64,000 bases of DNA from Adiantum capillus-veneris (GCA_014529385.2 CM043944.1:56050268-56114267), one strand, 5' to 3'. Shown: positions 1 to 12,159, counted from the first letter of the stretch. Numbers and translations are program-made. The notes: generated by a model not told the origin, from the letters alone.

Positions 1-239
1 TCTGCCATTGGCAAAACAACTCTAACAGCAGTAATCCTTGTAGCAAGACCTGCAACATCCTCAACATCGCCTACATCCTCAGAACCAGGGCGTACATCAA
101 TGCCCTGCACAATATTCCATACGCTCTTTGACACAAGAACGTGTTGTATCATATAAGCCCACATAGGGTAATTGTCCCCATCCAACCTGTCCTCAGCAAC
201 AAACATCTTGAACACATCTGTGTTGTTGTTGTCAGCCAT
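1..239 (-). CDS. Ty1/copia-type gag, N-terminal part, cut by the window edge
   Basis: An ATG at 237-239 opens a reading frame that stays open to base 1 (79 codons). The protein starts M-A-D-N-N-N and contains LDGDNYPMWAYMIQHVL, followed by W-N-I-V-Q-G. This matches the start of plant Ty1/copia gag polyproteins (the DUF4219/UBN2 region that forms the virus-like particle core). Seen: the open frame and motif. Known: this motif opens copia gag in many plants. Inferred: the rest of gag-pol lies to the left of the window. No clear initiator-tRNA primer site was found just upstream, so the 5' LTR could not be placed. Confidence 0.75.
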   Translation of the reverse strand, partial: MADNNNTDVFKMFVAEDRLDGDNYPMWAYMIQHVLVSKSVWNIVQGIDVRPGSEDVGDVEDVAGLATRITAVRVVLPMA

Positions 240-2430
240 GGTAAATGCTGCACCTAATGTGAAAATTTCCCAAAAATAGGAGAAACGGAGCGGAAAAAAC
301 ACGTGCTATATAGCACAAACCGTAGAAGATTGTAAGGCACCTGTTATGCAGAAAACGGCACTGACAGAAAATCTGCACAAAATGATAAAATAGCCTGTGC
401 AGTACTGCCTGTAGTGGAAACGGAGGCCGAAATGAGCCCAAATCAAAAATCTGAGCAGAATAAGCTCAACGAGATCTCCCGCAATATTTGTCGACTTGCG
501 AACGCTTGCCAAAGCTCACTGAAATCGGAGAAAGTGAGCAGACGTGTACTGGAGCACCTGGCGACTAAGCCCGGGAGGACGCAACCTGCTCTCATACCAA
601 TTGTTGGAATTAGGGTTGCAGAGAAACGCACACAGCTTGGAGAAGACAAAGGAAGCTCAAGGCACACAATAGAGAGTGTGTTACTTAATGTGCAATGGAA
701 AGATAGATAGCCCTAGAGTGATGGGCGTATAAAAACAACCAACAACCAACAGAAGACAATTGTAACCAAGGTTGCTGCAATCTATAGATGGATACCTCGT
801 CATCAACTCCAAAATTAAGGCTTCTACAAAAGAAATCATTATATATGGATACCAAAACCTAAAATCAATCAAGTCAAAGCAGAAGAGAAAATTCCAAAGA
901 TGGTCACAAAAGGACAAAAAACAAGATGGGTTCCAAAATTGCTCATGGAAACTCAATCACAAAGAACCCACACACATCAACAATCACCTCTAATGGGAGA
1001 TAAAGCAAAGGCTACATTAGTCCCTACAGGAGCTGAAGGACTTGTTTCACAAAGCAGTGTAAACATATGACAAGCAAGTCAATAGGAGCCAAAATTTGCC
1101 AACCTACTTGACAAAATGTGGCATCCAAAGACCAACATAATGGAAAAGGCCTAAATTTCAAGAACTTATGGAATTGGGTTTCTGGCTTGAGCAGGTAAGT
1201 CCAAGTCTCCATTAAAAATACATGGCGTAAAAGTCACAGTCGGGCAGCTAAGCCAATAAATGAGCAAGACATTATTCCCTAACCTTCATATAATATTTCT
1301 TGTTGTCTAAGCGTCTTAGCTATTCTAGGTATTGCTCAAGCTGGAAGAGTTGAGCTTGATTATTGTGTCGCTCATGCTGGTATAGGTGAGCATAAGAGTC
1401 GAAGTCATTGTAGTATAGTGGTAAGTGAAAGAGGAAGTCCAAAAGACACGCACGCACTTAGCACAGTGAGATATGAGTGGAGAAGCTTCTACATCGAATA
1501 CCCTTCTTGCAAACGTGAAAGCTATTGAGATGTCCTTTGATGTCACATGTGCTACATTTGTTCCTTGAAGCACCCATCAACTCCATCTCTCACACTACAT
1601 ACTTTTGTTTGGCAAATTTCTTGTATGCATATAGAGTGTCCCATAATTGGCACTTGCATTAGGTATTCTTCCTTTGTTTCTCCCAAGCGCTCACCTCACA
1701 TGACAGATACTTCAAGTGGAATTTCTCAACTCCAATAAGAGCGTATACCAAAGGCACTTTTTTCCCACCAAGTTTTTTCCCTTTGGTCATTTAAGTTTTA
1801 GACCCTAATCTAGAAACCCTCATCATCGACTTCTTGTATATATTCCTTCTACATAAACAATAAGAAAATTTCTACCCAAATCAATCGACAATGACTTGAA
1901 GCAAAAATTGCAGGTCTCCATATACTTATCAAGAGAATCTTTTATCTCCTCCAAGGTCAACAACAAAGCCCCATCAACCAATGGCAAGTCAAACAATGGC
2001 CTACAACAACAAGCAATGACAAATTCCACCAGAGAGTCATCAATAACAATCAAAAGTAGCTCACACAGTGCTTCAACATTATTGCAGACAATTCAAATTA
2101 CAATGGACATGGAAAGCATACCCATCATTAAGTCCACGCCACAAAGAGGATTGGTTCTATAAACTCAAGAACATTAAAATCCTTCTTCATGGTGGTCAAG
2201 ACTGGCAACAAAAAGAAGACTGCACAATGAGAAGAAAAGTTGTCTTGATAGATCAAGTCACGTATCAACAACATGGCAGATATGAATCACTCAAGGAAGG
2301 GGGGAGTGTCATCAATGACAAAGCACTTCCTAAGCTAAAGACCAAAGCTAAAGACCAACCTTGAAGACAAAGCTGAAGACAAACCCTATGACAAGACTGT
2401 GCAAGGTCATGTCAAGGGACACACAATTTA
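240..2430. other. No convincing gene; probable decayed retroelement leader or internal DNA
   Basis: Only short unrelated frames are present and none shows a known domain. A TATA-like string lies near 733-739 on the plus strand. The stretch from about 1860 to 2430 is A-rich and leads into a polypurine tract, so it may be the remnant interior of the LTR element whose 3' LTR starts at 2443. No protease, integrase or RT motif is readable here. Confidence 0.4.
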
Positions 2431-3353
2431 GGAAGGGGGGAATGTTTGAAGACAAATTGAAGGGGCGCCCAACTGGTTGGACACGTAGCCGGACACCACA
2501 TTTGTACTCTATTAGTTTTCCGAGCTAGTGTAGTAATACTCTGTGTAAATCATGATTCCAGAGTAGTGGATCAAATTCCTGAGTTGTAATGATGTCATCA
2601 TATTTGTAAAGGTCCATGTGAGTCGGCCACTGGTCATTTAGAATTCCCTAGGTATAAAGGTCAATAACCTTAATGTGAAAAAGGCTTATCTTTAGAGGAG
2701 AAAGAGATCTATTGTACGTACGCTTGAGCTACTAAGCTGCTCCAAATTGTAATCGACTTTTCTAATGATTGGGTGATTCATTTTCAAATCCAAAACTTGC
2801 ATTGTGTTCCTCTCTCTTTGCTCTTTAATTCAAGTGTAAGCATTGTCAGTTTTCTTGTGGTTTGCGACTACGTGTCTGTGAGCTGTAATTGCAGATTTGA
2901 GTGCTTAAATCACTATTTTTAGTCGTTTTGATCATAGGAGAATGTTCCTAGACCATAGGGAGACCTTTCTGGATAGTTCTATTGCAGTTTTGAGGACCTT
3001 TTTCACGATGGATTGTGATTTTGGTACCTTGTTGGATTGTGAACAGACTTGCTAGGATAGTGCCCCTAGGTGTCCTAGACCTCCTCTTTAAGTTTTGTTG
3101 CATTTCGAGTCCGTTCGAGTGCCAAAATGACTTGATGACCTAGAGCTGTGAGAAAGAACACATGCAAATTTCTATGATCATTGGCTGTTGGTTTGCTTGT
3201 TAAGCTAGTGTGTTTGCTTGTTAAGGTTCACTACTTGAGATTCACAATCTCAAAGAGCCTCTGTGTCCCATCCAAGTCACTTCCTTGAGTATTGACATTA
3301 TGTTAGTACCAAAAATCTATGCTCCAGACGTCCATCGTGGCAACCTGCTAACA
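2431..3353 (+). mobile_element. Polypurine tract plus LTR of a plus-strand LTR retrotransposon
   Basis: A purine run GGAAGGGGGGAA at 2431-2442 is followed at once by TGTTTGAAG. The block ends at 3353 with CTGCTAACA, giving 5'-TGTT...AACA-3' ends over 911 bp. A polypurine tract directly before TG is the usual layout of a 3' LTR. No matching 5' LTR or pol gene is visible upstream, so the element is truncated, non-autonomous or badly decayed. The ends are inferred from terminal bases alone because there is no second LTR to align. Confidence 0.45.
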
Positions 3354-3889
3354 CCCCCTTAAGCCAAACTTGGGGAGTTTCTACACTGATTGATATCATG
3401 CTCATAACTCATGGATAATGTGGTGGATAGTGCACTCCTAGGATACTAATGATACATTTAGGCATGGAAAAAACTGATTCATCATGGCGATTGTACGTAG
3501 ATTCATCACCATGGATCACAAAGTGTTTTTGTAATCTCCTTCGCTAAGTTCAAAAGGTAGTTCCTTTTGTGGAATATAAACTTAGCGTGTATATCATTCA
3601 TTTGTGGTAATCATATTTTTCAAGTTGATGCAGTAATTATAATTGCCATTGATTCTACATATTCATGATAATTAATGCTTGCAAAAAAACTTCATTGGGT
3701 ATATCCTTGTCAAAACTCTACTCTGATGATTTTGGATTGCATCTTCTAATGGTGCAATTGAGTTTTAGACTGTCTCCATGGTTAACGGACTTCTAGAGGG
3801 AACACGAGGTCATTATCTCCATACAATACAATGGATAAGCTACCTTATCCGCCAAGGATAGAGCTGTAGTAAGAGTGAAGATCACCAAT

Positions 3890-3890
<1 letters not shown>
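3354..3890. other. Intergenic, no gene seen
   Basis: No open frame with recognisable content and no repeat beyond ordinary AT-rich sequence. Confidence 0.5.

Positions 3891-3891
<1 letters not shown>

Positions 3892-3934
<43 letters not shown>
3892..3934. repeat. (TC)n microsatellite
   Basis: A 43-base uninterrupted CT/TC run. It borders the decayed PPR array. Confidence 0.95.
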
Positions 3935-3937
<3 letters not shown>

Positions 3938-3958
3938 TGCACGTGCTATCTACCTGTG

Positions 3959-5530
3959 TCACCGTCTTGCAAGGCACGGCTGGATCAAGCTGCTTGTGAC
4001 ACCCCTTCTCCATGCCATGTTTGTCGTCAAGATGTAAGAAATATAATTGCATTTGGAGACACACCCTCGCTTCACATATGTCACAAATAACACAAAACTT
4101 ATTGGCCCTCTGCCCAGTTGGACACATCCCACCATTAGTGCATTCCAAGAGACGACATCCCGGTTAGAAGGCTCCTCGTGCAATTTTTGTGCTTTATGAA
4201 GTACACTCCACTTATCAACAAAGAAGGTGCAAAGAACGACATTTTCTTTGAACAACCCGAGTCTAACAATATCGTCGTGAGTTCATGTGTAATGCCACAT
4301 GCCTTCAAGGTACAAGTGTATGTGATTGTGTTTAGAGAGATACCCTCTCTCTGCATCTGCTTGAGAATAGCCCAGATCGAGCTTCGTGACCCTAACCCTT
4401 GCCTTTCCTTCCTCCATTCTAGAGCCCGAGCTTCACACGTCTCGTCGTAGAACCCCCCTTCACCTTGTTTTCCTTTAAGATTCAAGTGAATATGATTGCA
4501 TCTGGAGAGACACACTCGCTTGTCATCTGCCAAAAATAGCACAGAGCTTCTTCTGCCCAAGTTGGACATATCTTACAATTAGTGAATTTCAAGAGACGAC
4601 ATCCCGGTTAGGAAGCTTGTTGCGCACTTTTGTGCTCTATGAAGTACACCACGTTTGGGATACATGTCAACTAAGGCATTGCTAAGCACAACGTTTTCTT
4701 TCAACAAATTGAATTTAACAATATTATCATGATTTCTTGTGTAATTCCACATGCCTTCAAGGTGCAAGTGTTTATGATTGCGTTTAGAGCGATGCGCTCT
4801 CTCTGCATCTGCTGAAAATAGCTCAGAGCTTCGCAACCTTGAAGCTTGCCTTTCCTTCGCCCATTATAGAGTCCGAGCTACAGACGTCTCGTTGTAGATC
4901 TCCCCCTTCTCCATGCCCTGTTTACCTTCAAGATGCAAGCAAATGTGATTCCATCTGGAGAGACATCCTCACCTCACATCTGTGTCAAAAATAGCACAGA
5001 GCTTCTTGGCCCTACCTAGTTAGATAGATCTTGCAATTAGTGCATTCCAAGAAACGACATTGCGTCCAGGAGGCTCCTCGCGCACTTTTTGTGCTTTTTG
5101 AAGTGCATCGCATTTATTGATAAATGTCAACCAAGGTGGTGCTAAGCACGACATTTTCTCTCAACAACCATGGTCTAACAATATCATGGTGAATTCTATT
5201 GCCCATATGAGCATGTTTTGTAATGCCACATATGATCTCCCCCTTCTCCATGGCATGTTTGCCTTCAAGATTCAAGTGAATGTGATTCATCTGGAGAGAC
5301 ACCCTCTCTTCACATTTGTGTTGAAAATAGCACAGAGGTTCTTGGCCTTGCCCCTTAGTGCATTCCAAGAGACGACATTTTGGTCAAGAGGCTCCTTACA
5401 CACTATTTTTTCTTTATGAAGTGCACCGCATTTATTGATACATGTCAACCAAGGCAGTGCTAAGCACAACGTGTTCTCTTAACAACCTTGGTCTAACAAT
5501 ATCATTGTCAATTCTATTGCCCATATGAGC
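3959..5530 (-). pseudogene. Decayed PPR (pentatricopeptide repeat) array
   Basis: Several minus-strand fragments in different frames read as PPR repeats, for example NRDVVSWNALMVGCVQLG (near 4140-4200), MQREGISLNTITYTCTLKAC (near 4290-4360), ENVVLSNALVDMY (near 4660-4700) and ENVVLSTTLVDIY (near 5115-5150). The order V-S-W-N-A-L / T-Y-T-C-x-L-K-A-C / L-V-D-M-Y is the P-L-S pattern of plant PPR proteins, which bind organellar RNA and guide its editing or processing. The same ~0.45-kb block recurs near 4200, 4640, 5110 and 5420, so tandem repeats remain visible at DNA level. Many frameshifts and stops occur, there is no continuous ORF, and no start codon or targeting peptide can be placed. Confidence 0.75.
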
Positions 5531-5885
5531 ATGTTATGTAATGCCTCATACCTTCAATGTGCACATGGATTTTTTAGAAGATACCATTTTTCCAAACATA
5601 CAAAATTCCTTTCCGTGAATTTGCCAAGAGGAAATTTTAGAAAATTAGGTTTATTTTGTGATTTTTCACACTATTTTTCTCTATGTTGGGATGGAATTTC
5701 TCCTTTTACCCTTGCCCTTAGTCAGAATTTTGGTAATTGAAAACATCACAATATTAAGTTGAGATAGCTGACACCTCTCTCTCCCCCTCTCTCTCACTCT
5801 CTCACGCACGCGCGTCTTGCACATGTGTCAGCTTACGCAACCCTGATACACTGGTCTGGAATATGCCATCAAAGATGGAACCAAC

Positions 5886-5889
<4 letters not shown>

Positions 5890-5951
<62 letters not shown>
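5890..5951. repeat. (TC)n microsatellite
   Basis: About 62 bases of perfect TC dinucleotide. The S-L or R-E reading frames through it are artefacts of the repeat. Confidence 0.95.
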
Positions 5952-5957
<6 letters not shown>

Positions 5958-6132
5958 TGATTGCGCTCGCCTAACGCTTGTGTCACCTTGCCTAGTGCAA
6001 TGGTCCAAAGTCTACCGGATAAAGCTCGTGCCACCTCTCTTTCTCTCACTCTTCACGTAGGCCTTTTCTTTCTCTTTCTCAGGGCGCTGGGTTCAAAGCA
6101 CACAGGCTGATGAAGCTGTTTCTACCACGTGT

Positions 6133-6169
6133 CAAGGGGGAAGGGGGGGGGGGGGGGGGGGGGGGGGGG
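6133..6169. repeat. Poly(G) homopolymer, 37 G
   Basis: 37 consecutive G after GGGGGAA, ending in AAG. Its length may not be exact in the assembly. Confidence 0.9.
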
Positions 6170-6551
6170 AAGTCCCTCCCCCTTTTATAATAGTCTAGAT
6201 GCATATTTCATGATTTTCAAGTCATGAAAGACTTCTGAAACCATTGTAGTGCTATATTTGACTCAAAACAATATATTTTCACAACTAACTTCACGCTACA
6301 CCACATAGAGAATTTTTCACACAAGCAATCTTTCTTTCCCACTAGCTTCAATGGATTCCTCATGTAAGTATAACCTTCCTATAGACCCATAATGTTTTTA
6401 TTGTGCATACAATAAACTACAAACAATTAATTTTTTTTGCATCATGTGGACCTATCTTCCGTGCTTGCATGACTATTCCCATATTTACCCCTATATTTTC
6501 TTTATATTGATACACCTGTCAAAGTCGACGATGCGGAAGCATAGAGACCAA

Positions 6552-6568
6552 GGGGGGGGGGGGGGGGG

Positions 6569-6604
<36 letters not shown>
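6552..6604. repeat. Compound (G)n(GA)n microsatellite
   Basis: About 20 G run directly into about 17 GA units. Confidence 0.95.
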
Positions 6605-6608
<4 letters not shown>

Positions 6609-6732
6609 CCTGAACCAATCAACCTTGGCAATGAGTAATTGAATGTGTATACAATGGAGGCAAGGGGTTTCTTATATAGCAACCTTAGTAAATTGCCCTA
6701 CCCAGACTTTGACAAATAAGTAAAATAAATAC

Positions 6733-7011
6733 CTAGAAGCTAATCCAAATAATGCCTTCTTGGATCTTTTCCTTCACCCAAAGTTGTGGGTTGGTCATAA
6801 ACCTATCAGGCACTTGTGTTCGATGTTCAAGCTGAGATTCAACATATAACTCCCATGCTATGTAAGTGTTGGGTACAAGGTACTCTCTAGTCCCCTTTGA
6901 AACTCGAGCCACTTCAATTCCCCAATGGAGACTGAATCCAACCGCATAATTGAAAAAAATTATTTGTGCAAAATCACTCGGGAGTTCATCAAGACAATTA
7001 AGAAGATCCAT
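6733..7011 (-). CDS. Unrecognised 92-residue ORF
   Basis: Starts with a true ATG at 7009-7011 (M-D-L-L-N-C-L-D-E-L) and ends with TAG at 6733. It is rich in aromatic and acidic residues, with no signal peptide, membrane segment or familiar motif. Base composition matches the neighbourhood. It is followed 157 bp upstream by another ATG-initiated ORF of similar character, so the two may be parts of one decayed gene or a retroelement fragment. Function unknown; it could be chance. Confidence 0.2.
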   Translation of the reverse strand: MDLLNCLDELPSDFAQIIFFNYAVGFSLHWGIEVARVSKGTREYLVPNTYIAWELYVESQLEHRTQVPDRFMTNPQLWVKEKIQEGIIWISF

Positions 7012-7168
7012 CTAAAACAAGACAATGAGAGAGAGAAAACAAAGTACACATGTGAACCAAAACTGAGTCTACGCTTCTTTTATTCATCAAAATTTGAATT
7101 TTCATGGTATTCTCTCAGACCTCCCGCGCAGCAACGTGTTTTGTAATTATCCTCTAGCTTTTCTCTTC

Positions 7169-7537
7169 CTATGAAGGCTGCAAGGGCTTCAAACTTCTAA
7201 TCCTTAACATTTGAGAACTCATTGCCAAGTAGTAGAACATGTCTTCTAGGCCTAACCATATTTTGAGTTGAAGGAGTCTAAGGTTGGCAAACCAATCTCT
7301 TCGATTGTCATCAATATAGATGAAGAATTGACGGAAGGGTTCTTGGTGATGGGTAAGGTAACTACCGTCAACACTCTTCCAAGTTGTGTTTCCTGGTATA
7401 CCAAAGACTTTGGTCCCGATTTCTAAGTAAAAGAGTTCCCATTCATCCCAGGACAATCGTGTCACCATGTTGTTGAACACTATGGCCAAAACCTCATTCC
7501 CTAGGCTAAAGCATTCAGATATCACTCTGAGAGCCAT
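7169..7537 (-). CDS. Unrecognised 122-residue ORF
   Basis: ATG at 7535-7537 (M-A-L-R-V-I-S-E-C-F) and an open frame to the stop at 7169. W- and L-rich, with W-D-E-W-E-L-F-Y-L-E in the middle. I recognise no family. It lies 254 bp outside the LTR at 7792 and in the same orientation as that element. It is not in frame with the smaller ORF downstream. It could be an exon or a decayed element gene. Confidence 0.25.
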   Translation of the reverse strand: MALRVISECFSLGNEVLAIVFNNMVTRLSWDEWELFYLEIGTKVFGIPGNTTWKSVDGSYLTHHQEPFRQFFIYIDDNRRDWFANLRLLQLKIWLGLEDMFYYLAMSSQMLRIRSLKPLQPS

Positions 7538-7791
7538 TTGTTACTACAAAAACAAACATTCAAAGAAATTACAACGCCGTTGTTGAACACTTCAACCACT
7601 TCACCATAACTCAAACCAAGTACTTCCACTCAAGAAGACAAGTTAAACAAGTATCACCATCCAATGTAATTTATAGATGCATCATGAATACAATATCTTT
7701 TCTCAAACAGCATGTATGAATGTGTGCATGATGCATAACTAACCCGACTAGTATCAGGCTGTAGACTATCCCCATAACCTTAAGCATTGGC

Positions 7792-8725
7792 TGTTGGACG
7801 GATACGCCGCGACGGACGTCACCACAGCGAGAACTCACCTAACATGTAATGTCAGCTAAGGACGAAGCTCGACCCGCAGGCGCGTGGAAGCAAGCATAAG
7901 GTGTCAACCTACACTCGACCAACTCCCAACTAATTCCTAAAGAGGTCTCTACCAATTGTCTTAGTCACACCCTTCAAGAGTGCATAAGAGGAAACTTCCT
8001 ACAACGCTTTCTAGAGTCGAACACCCATCAAACAATCTCAAAACACCATAGAACTTGAAGGAGACCCTACTAATACCAATAGGCCGCTCTCCCTAAGATC
8101 TATGAACCAAAATCCCGACCCAAAACACTTGGTGAAGAAACACGAAGGATGTCTGGCCGAAATCTGCAGGTCTTCGTTTCCGAAATCTAAAGTGCCTAAT
8201 GTGTAGTTCTACTCAATGTGAACGCGTGGATATGCTGCAATGCAAAATCGAACAACATATGCTCACCCAAACACCCGATGAAGCTCGTAGAAGGATCTCG
8301 CAAAACCGGACCGTACGCGCGCAATGTAGGTATCGGTGTGTAGCTCTCGTCGGGGGCAACACGCTACACTTCTCCGCACTCGATTTCGACCACCGAAGCA
8401 CAAGTAGCGTCAAGATGAAGCTCACACACTCTCTCTCGTACACAGTACGCTCACTCACAGACTTCAAACTTGTTTTAAAAATGACAAAAGGTTTTTCATT
8501 AAGGTCAAAAAGTGGTATATATACCTTACAATTTCTCAAACCCTAAAGTTCCAAAATCAACCATCTACTCAATCTAACTATCAAAACTGGGATACAATCT
8601 GGAAACTTCTGTAAGTCCCAATAATTACAAGGTGAAAAATCAGGTTTTCCTCAACGAATGAATAATTACAAAAAATAATAGCCCTCCGAGTAGTTACAGC
8701 CATGGGGTGTGTCTAGCTTCTAACA
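7792..8725 (-). mobile_element. 3' LTR of a minus-strand LTR element
   Basis: Read on the minus strand the block starts TGTTAGAAGC at 8725 and ends CGTCCAACA at 7792, so both ends are TGTT/AACA (934 bp). The polypurine tract lies immediately outside at 8726-8737. A palindromic TATA-like GGTATATATACC sits near 8512-8523, about 200 nt inside the LTR, a plausible U3 promoter. No second copy of this LTR was found in the window, so the boundaries rest on the terminal bases and the polypurine tract. Confidence 0.6.
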
Positions 8726-8737
8726 CTCCCCCCCTCC
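8726..8737 (-). promoter_or_regulatory. Polypurine tract (plus-strand primer) of the LTR element
   Basis: The minus strand reads GGAGGGGGGGAG directly before TGTTAGAAGC. This is the expected position for priming second-strand DNA synthesis next to a 3' LTR. Confidence 0.6.
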
Positions 8738-8739
8738 TT

Positions 8740-11700
8740 GCTCATGTCGTCCCCGACATGGCCTTGATCTGCTGCTTCATCTTATCGTTTCCTACATCTT
8801 TAGCAGTGATTCGTACCTGGCATGTAGGTTCAGCATTGTTGGGCCAAAAAGTCCGTATTCATGATGAAGAACCCTGTATCGAATGCTTCTTCAAAATCCT
8901 GGAGGTGATAGGATGGTAGAAACATGATCCTTTGATACAGCGCATGTATCACCTCCTAAGAAGATGTTGTCAGTCACCTGGCTTGGCTTGAAGGTCTCGA
9001 ACGCTCCTAAGATGGTTCTGCAGATTTTTCTCATCATAATGCATGTAAGGTCAGGCGAGCCAGTGAACAATTTTATGGCGCCCGTTAGGGTTTTCACCAT
9101 GTATTGGACACTTATTCTCTCACCTGCCTTCACGCCCGGCAGCTTTGGGTAGTTCAGCCAAGTGGGTTGGCTTCTTTGTAAAATTTCTTGTGCCTTCCAC
9201 GTCCTAACCCTTGGTAGAGGACATAAGCTGAGGTTGTCTCTGATATTTTTAGGTGCCTCTACCAAGTGGATTAGGTATTGTGGGTACTTTGTAAGCCAAG
9301 CCTTCCTCCACTTTGGCTAAGAATCCACAATAAGCTTAACTCCTTCTGGCTTTGAGGTGTCTGCATTGTAGAGAGGTACAGCTGGCTCTTCTCTGATCCG
9401 CTTGTTTATTGTAGCTGCCTCATATTTCAGCAATGGATATGGGAGAGAAGGTTGAAGCCACTCGCGCCTGAGATTGCTGGCGTCGATCTTCTGAATGGTC
9501 ATAGATTTGAAGACCCTCTACTCCCACTCCAAGGCTTCCTTCGTGGTTTCTCTGAGCTCTTCCTCTATTGCCTTACGCAATTTTTCCTCCTCTTCTTGTG
9601 TTAGATCCTGTGGCTCTTGAGAGGATCCTGCTATGATTTCCTCTTGCATAGGTGTGTCCACAGGATCTGCCACATTTTCGAGGTCGATGCCCTCATTGGC
9701 GGCTGGCCCTTAGCTTTCTGCATCTCCTCTTTGCTGGCCTTTCAACTTTTCAATTTGCCTGAGGAGTGTTTGCTTTTCCGCTTCAGATTGTCCGTCCATA
9801 TTCACGAGGAGGTCATTAAGTTCGGCGTTTATTCTTTCCGCCTCCTCGAGCTTTATTATCTTCATGCTTTCCACTTCTTCTTGCAGGGCTTTTTGGCCCT
9901 CTTCCATTCTAGTTTGCATGACTATAGAACCTTTAGCCATCATCAATCTCTGCTTTTTCTCAAGAGTCAGTTCTTTCTAAAGTTCTTGCATTTGCTCTTC
10001 GTAGAGTTGACTCTCAGAAATGATTTGAGTCGAGCTCGTAGCTCTGACTCTAGCAGGTGATACTCGCAGCCTCTGGATGTTTTGATCTTTGACTTTTAGT
10101 TGGTCCTTGAGCTCAAGGACTTCATCCGGCTTGCTTCTTGTTCTATCTCTGCTCTTTCATTGGCATTCCTCATGGCCTCTACTTCTTTCGTTTCTTCTGT
10201 CAGCTATAGTGTCAGATTATCTCTTTCTTTTTCGGCATCTCGCAATGACTTGCTGAGCTGCTGACACTCTTCTTCAGCTACTTGTATTCTTTTTGTTGCT
10301 TCCTGATTTGCTTCTTCCATTGCTTGGCAGTTTTGTAGAGCCCTTGCCAAGCTGGCCTGTAGGTCGGCTTCTCTCTCCTTGTGCCCTTGGCTTTGTGCCT
10401 GCAGAGAATGTACTTCCATTTTGATCTTTTCTTCAGTGGCTTTGAGAGTTGTCATTTCTTTCTCTGAATCCATGGATTGTGCCCTCAATCCGGCTAGCTT
10501 TGTCATCACCACGTCCCAGTCATTGGAGGGCGGGTGCAGGTCTATCGTGTCTGTAGCAATTTCTTTTAGCTCCACTAGCCTGATGCCTTGCATCTTTTCT
10601 TTAGGCTCTGTCCTCGCCAAGTCGAATGCGACTGTGGCGGCTTCTTCCTTCGTATAGCCTGCAGCTAGCAGGTCCAAAAATGCATAGTAAGCCTCATCTA
10701 ATCCTTTTTGCTCAGTTTTAGGCTTGGCCTCTTCTTTTGGCTCAGGTTCTTGTCTTTGCTCTTGATCTTCTGCTTGCCTTTCTTCTTGTCTTTCCTCAGC
10801 CTCCTTATCTTCCTGTGGAGGGCTGCTAGGAGGTGGTGAGGGCGGTGGTGATGGCTGTGGGCTGGGTTTAAGGATATCTGGTAAAGATGCAGGTTTGCCC
10901 TTTAAGTCCCTGTCTGCTTTTGTTTTTCTTTCTCTTTCCTGGCTATCTTGCTCATCCATCAGTTTCTGCCTTATCTGTTGTACTTCCTCCTCTATGAAAG
11001 GGACATGAGGGATGTTTTCTACTGCAGCATCAAGAATCTCGAAATTCTTGATATAATCTTCAAATCGGTCCCTTTGGACTCTTCTGGACGATCTGGACAT
11101 AGACTCTAGAGATGGCTTCCAGAGCTCGCTTAAATCACCGTTGAGGGCTCTCTCCGCTCGAAAACTCTCCATTAGCCTCTCTATTCTTGCCGCTTTCTGA
11201 GACCTTGTTTCTTTGGCCAACACTTGAGCAAACTCCTTCTTTCCTTTCTTCTGCTCGGGTTGCTCCTCTTCAACTGGCTCTAGCCGTCTTTTCAATCTCG
11301 TAGCCACCCTTGGTGCCCTTTGCGGCTCATCTTCCTTGTCTTCTTTTACTCTCAGCCAATCATTCTGAGATGGGGGGTCAGGCCACCTTCCTTTAGCGTG
11401 TAGTGCTCCATAAACCACCTTAGTGATCAGTTCTCCTGGCACTATATAGGTTAGCTTTTTGTTGCCCATCTTTACTAAGTTGTCATGTATATATGTCGCA
11501 TAGTTGATTATCTTTGGGGTGCCTTTTGTCATTGCCCAAGTGAACGTTGTGGCAATTACACCCGGCGGCATCCTGTACTTCTGTGGCCTCTTCGTGCACA
11601 TGTGGAAGTACTGGTTGTATAATTGGCTCATAATTGCAACTTTTGGATTGGCAATGTCTTCAAAGGTATAATTTGTCTTTTTCTCTTTGTACACCTTGAC

Positions 11701-12159
11701 TTCATCCCTTCTTTTTGTTACACGGTCTCCCTCATTGGAGAGGTCTAGTGCATGGGCTACAACTCACTCAGTGATTAGTCTGCCTTGTAAATCTGTTACC
11801 TTGGCCACTCCATCCTCTTTGATGCTTGTTACAAACTCCCATACTCTTTTGATGTCCACCCCCGTCGGTATTGCTTCGAAGTAGTTGTGGAGATCAATTT
11901 TCTCCAAGTAGCCGGCCATCTTGCTTCGTACAAACTCATTGAGTTCTCTCGACAGCATTGGTAGCTCTATAACATTGCCTTCATTATCTTTGAACACTCC
12001 CTAGTAGATCTTTAGGTCATTGGACTCTAACAGATCCTCTTGTATCCAAGTGCTGGTGGGCTTTAGTGTTCCTTCTGGAATGACAAAGGGTTCCACTTCG
12101 TTCAAATAAACCTTGATGGTCATTCTTTTCCTCTTTGCCGATGACTTCGAGGCTACCAT
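8740..12159 (-). pseudogene. Large coiled-coil ORF of an LTR element, broken
   Basis: A likely start ATG lies at 12157-12159 (M-V-A-S-K-S-S-A-K-R-K-R). One frame runs to about 10204 interrupted only by TAG at 12001-12003 and TGA at 11764-11766. After a 1-nt frame change between about 10204 and 9946 it continues through 9710-9946, 9317-9502 and 8891-9265 to the polypurine tract, about 1,100 codons in all. N-terminal third: globular (…IDLHNYFEAIPTGVDIKRVW…). Middle: basic/acidic linker with the proline tract PSPQPSPPPSPPPSSPP. Then long Q/E/K-rich heptads typical of coiled coil, and a globular C-terminus (…RTWKAQEILQRSQPTWLNYPKL…). No protease, RT or integrase motif is present. It fills the whole interior of the element, so it may be a gag-like or extra ORF. 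Function unknown. Confidence 0.5.

Noticed and set aside
5802-6060. Open frames rich in S-L, R-E, H-T or C-V repeats
   Set aside because: They are translations of TC/GA/CA/GT microsatellites here and at 3.9, 18.8, 19.0, 27-28, 29.7, 46.1-46.5 and 59.6 kb, with no domain.
9617-10060. Plus-strand 147-residue frame
   Set aside because: It is the complementary strand of the coiled-coil ORF; the F/L/H-rich composition is the reverse reading of K/E/M-rich codons.
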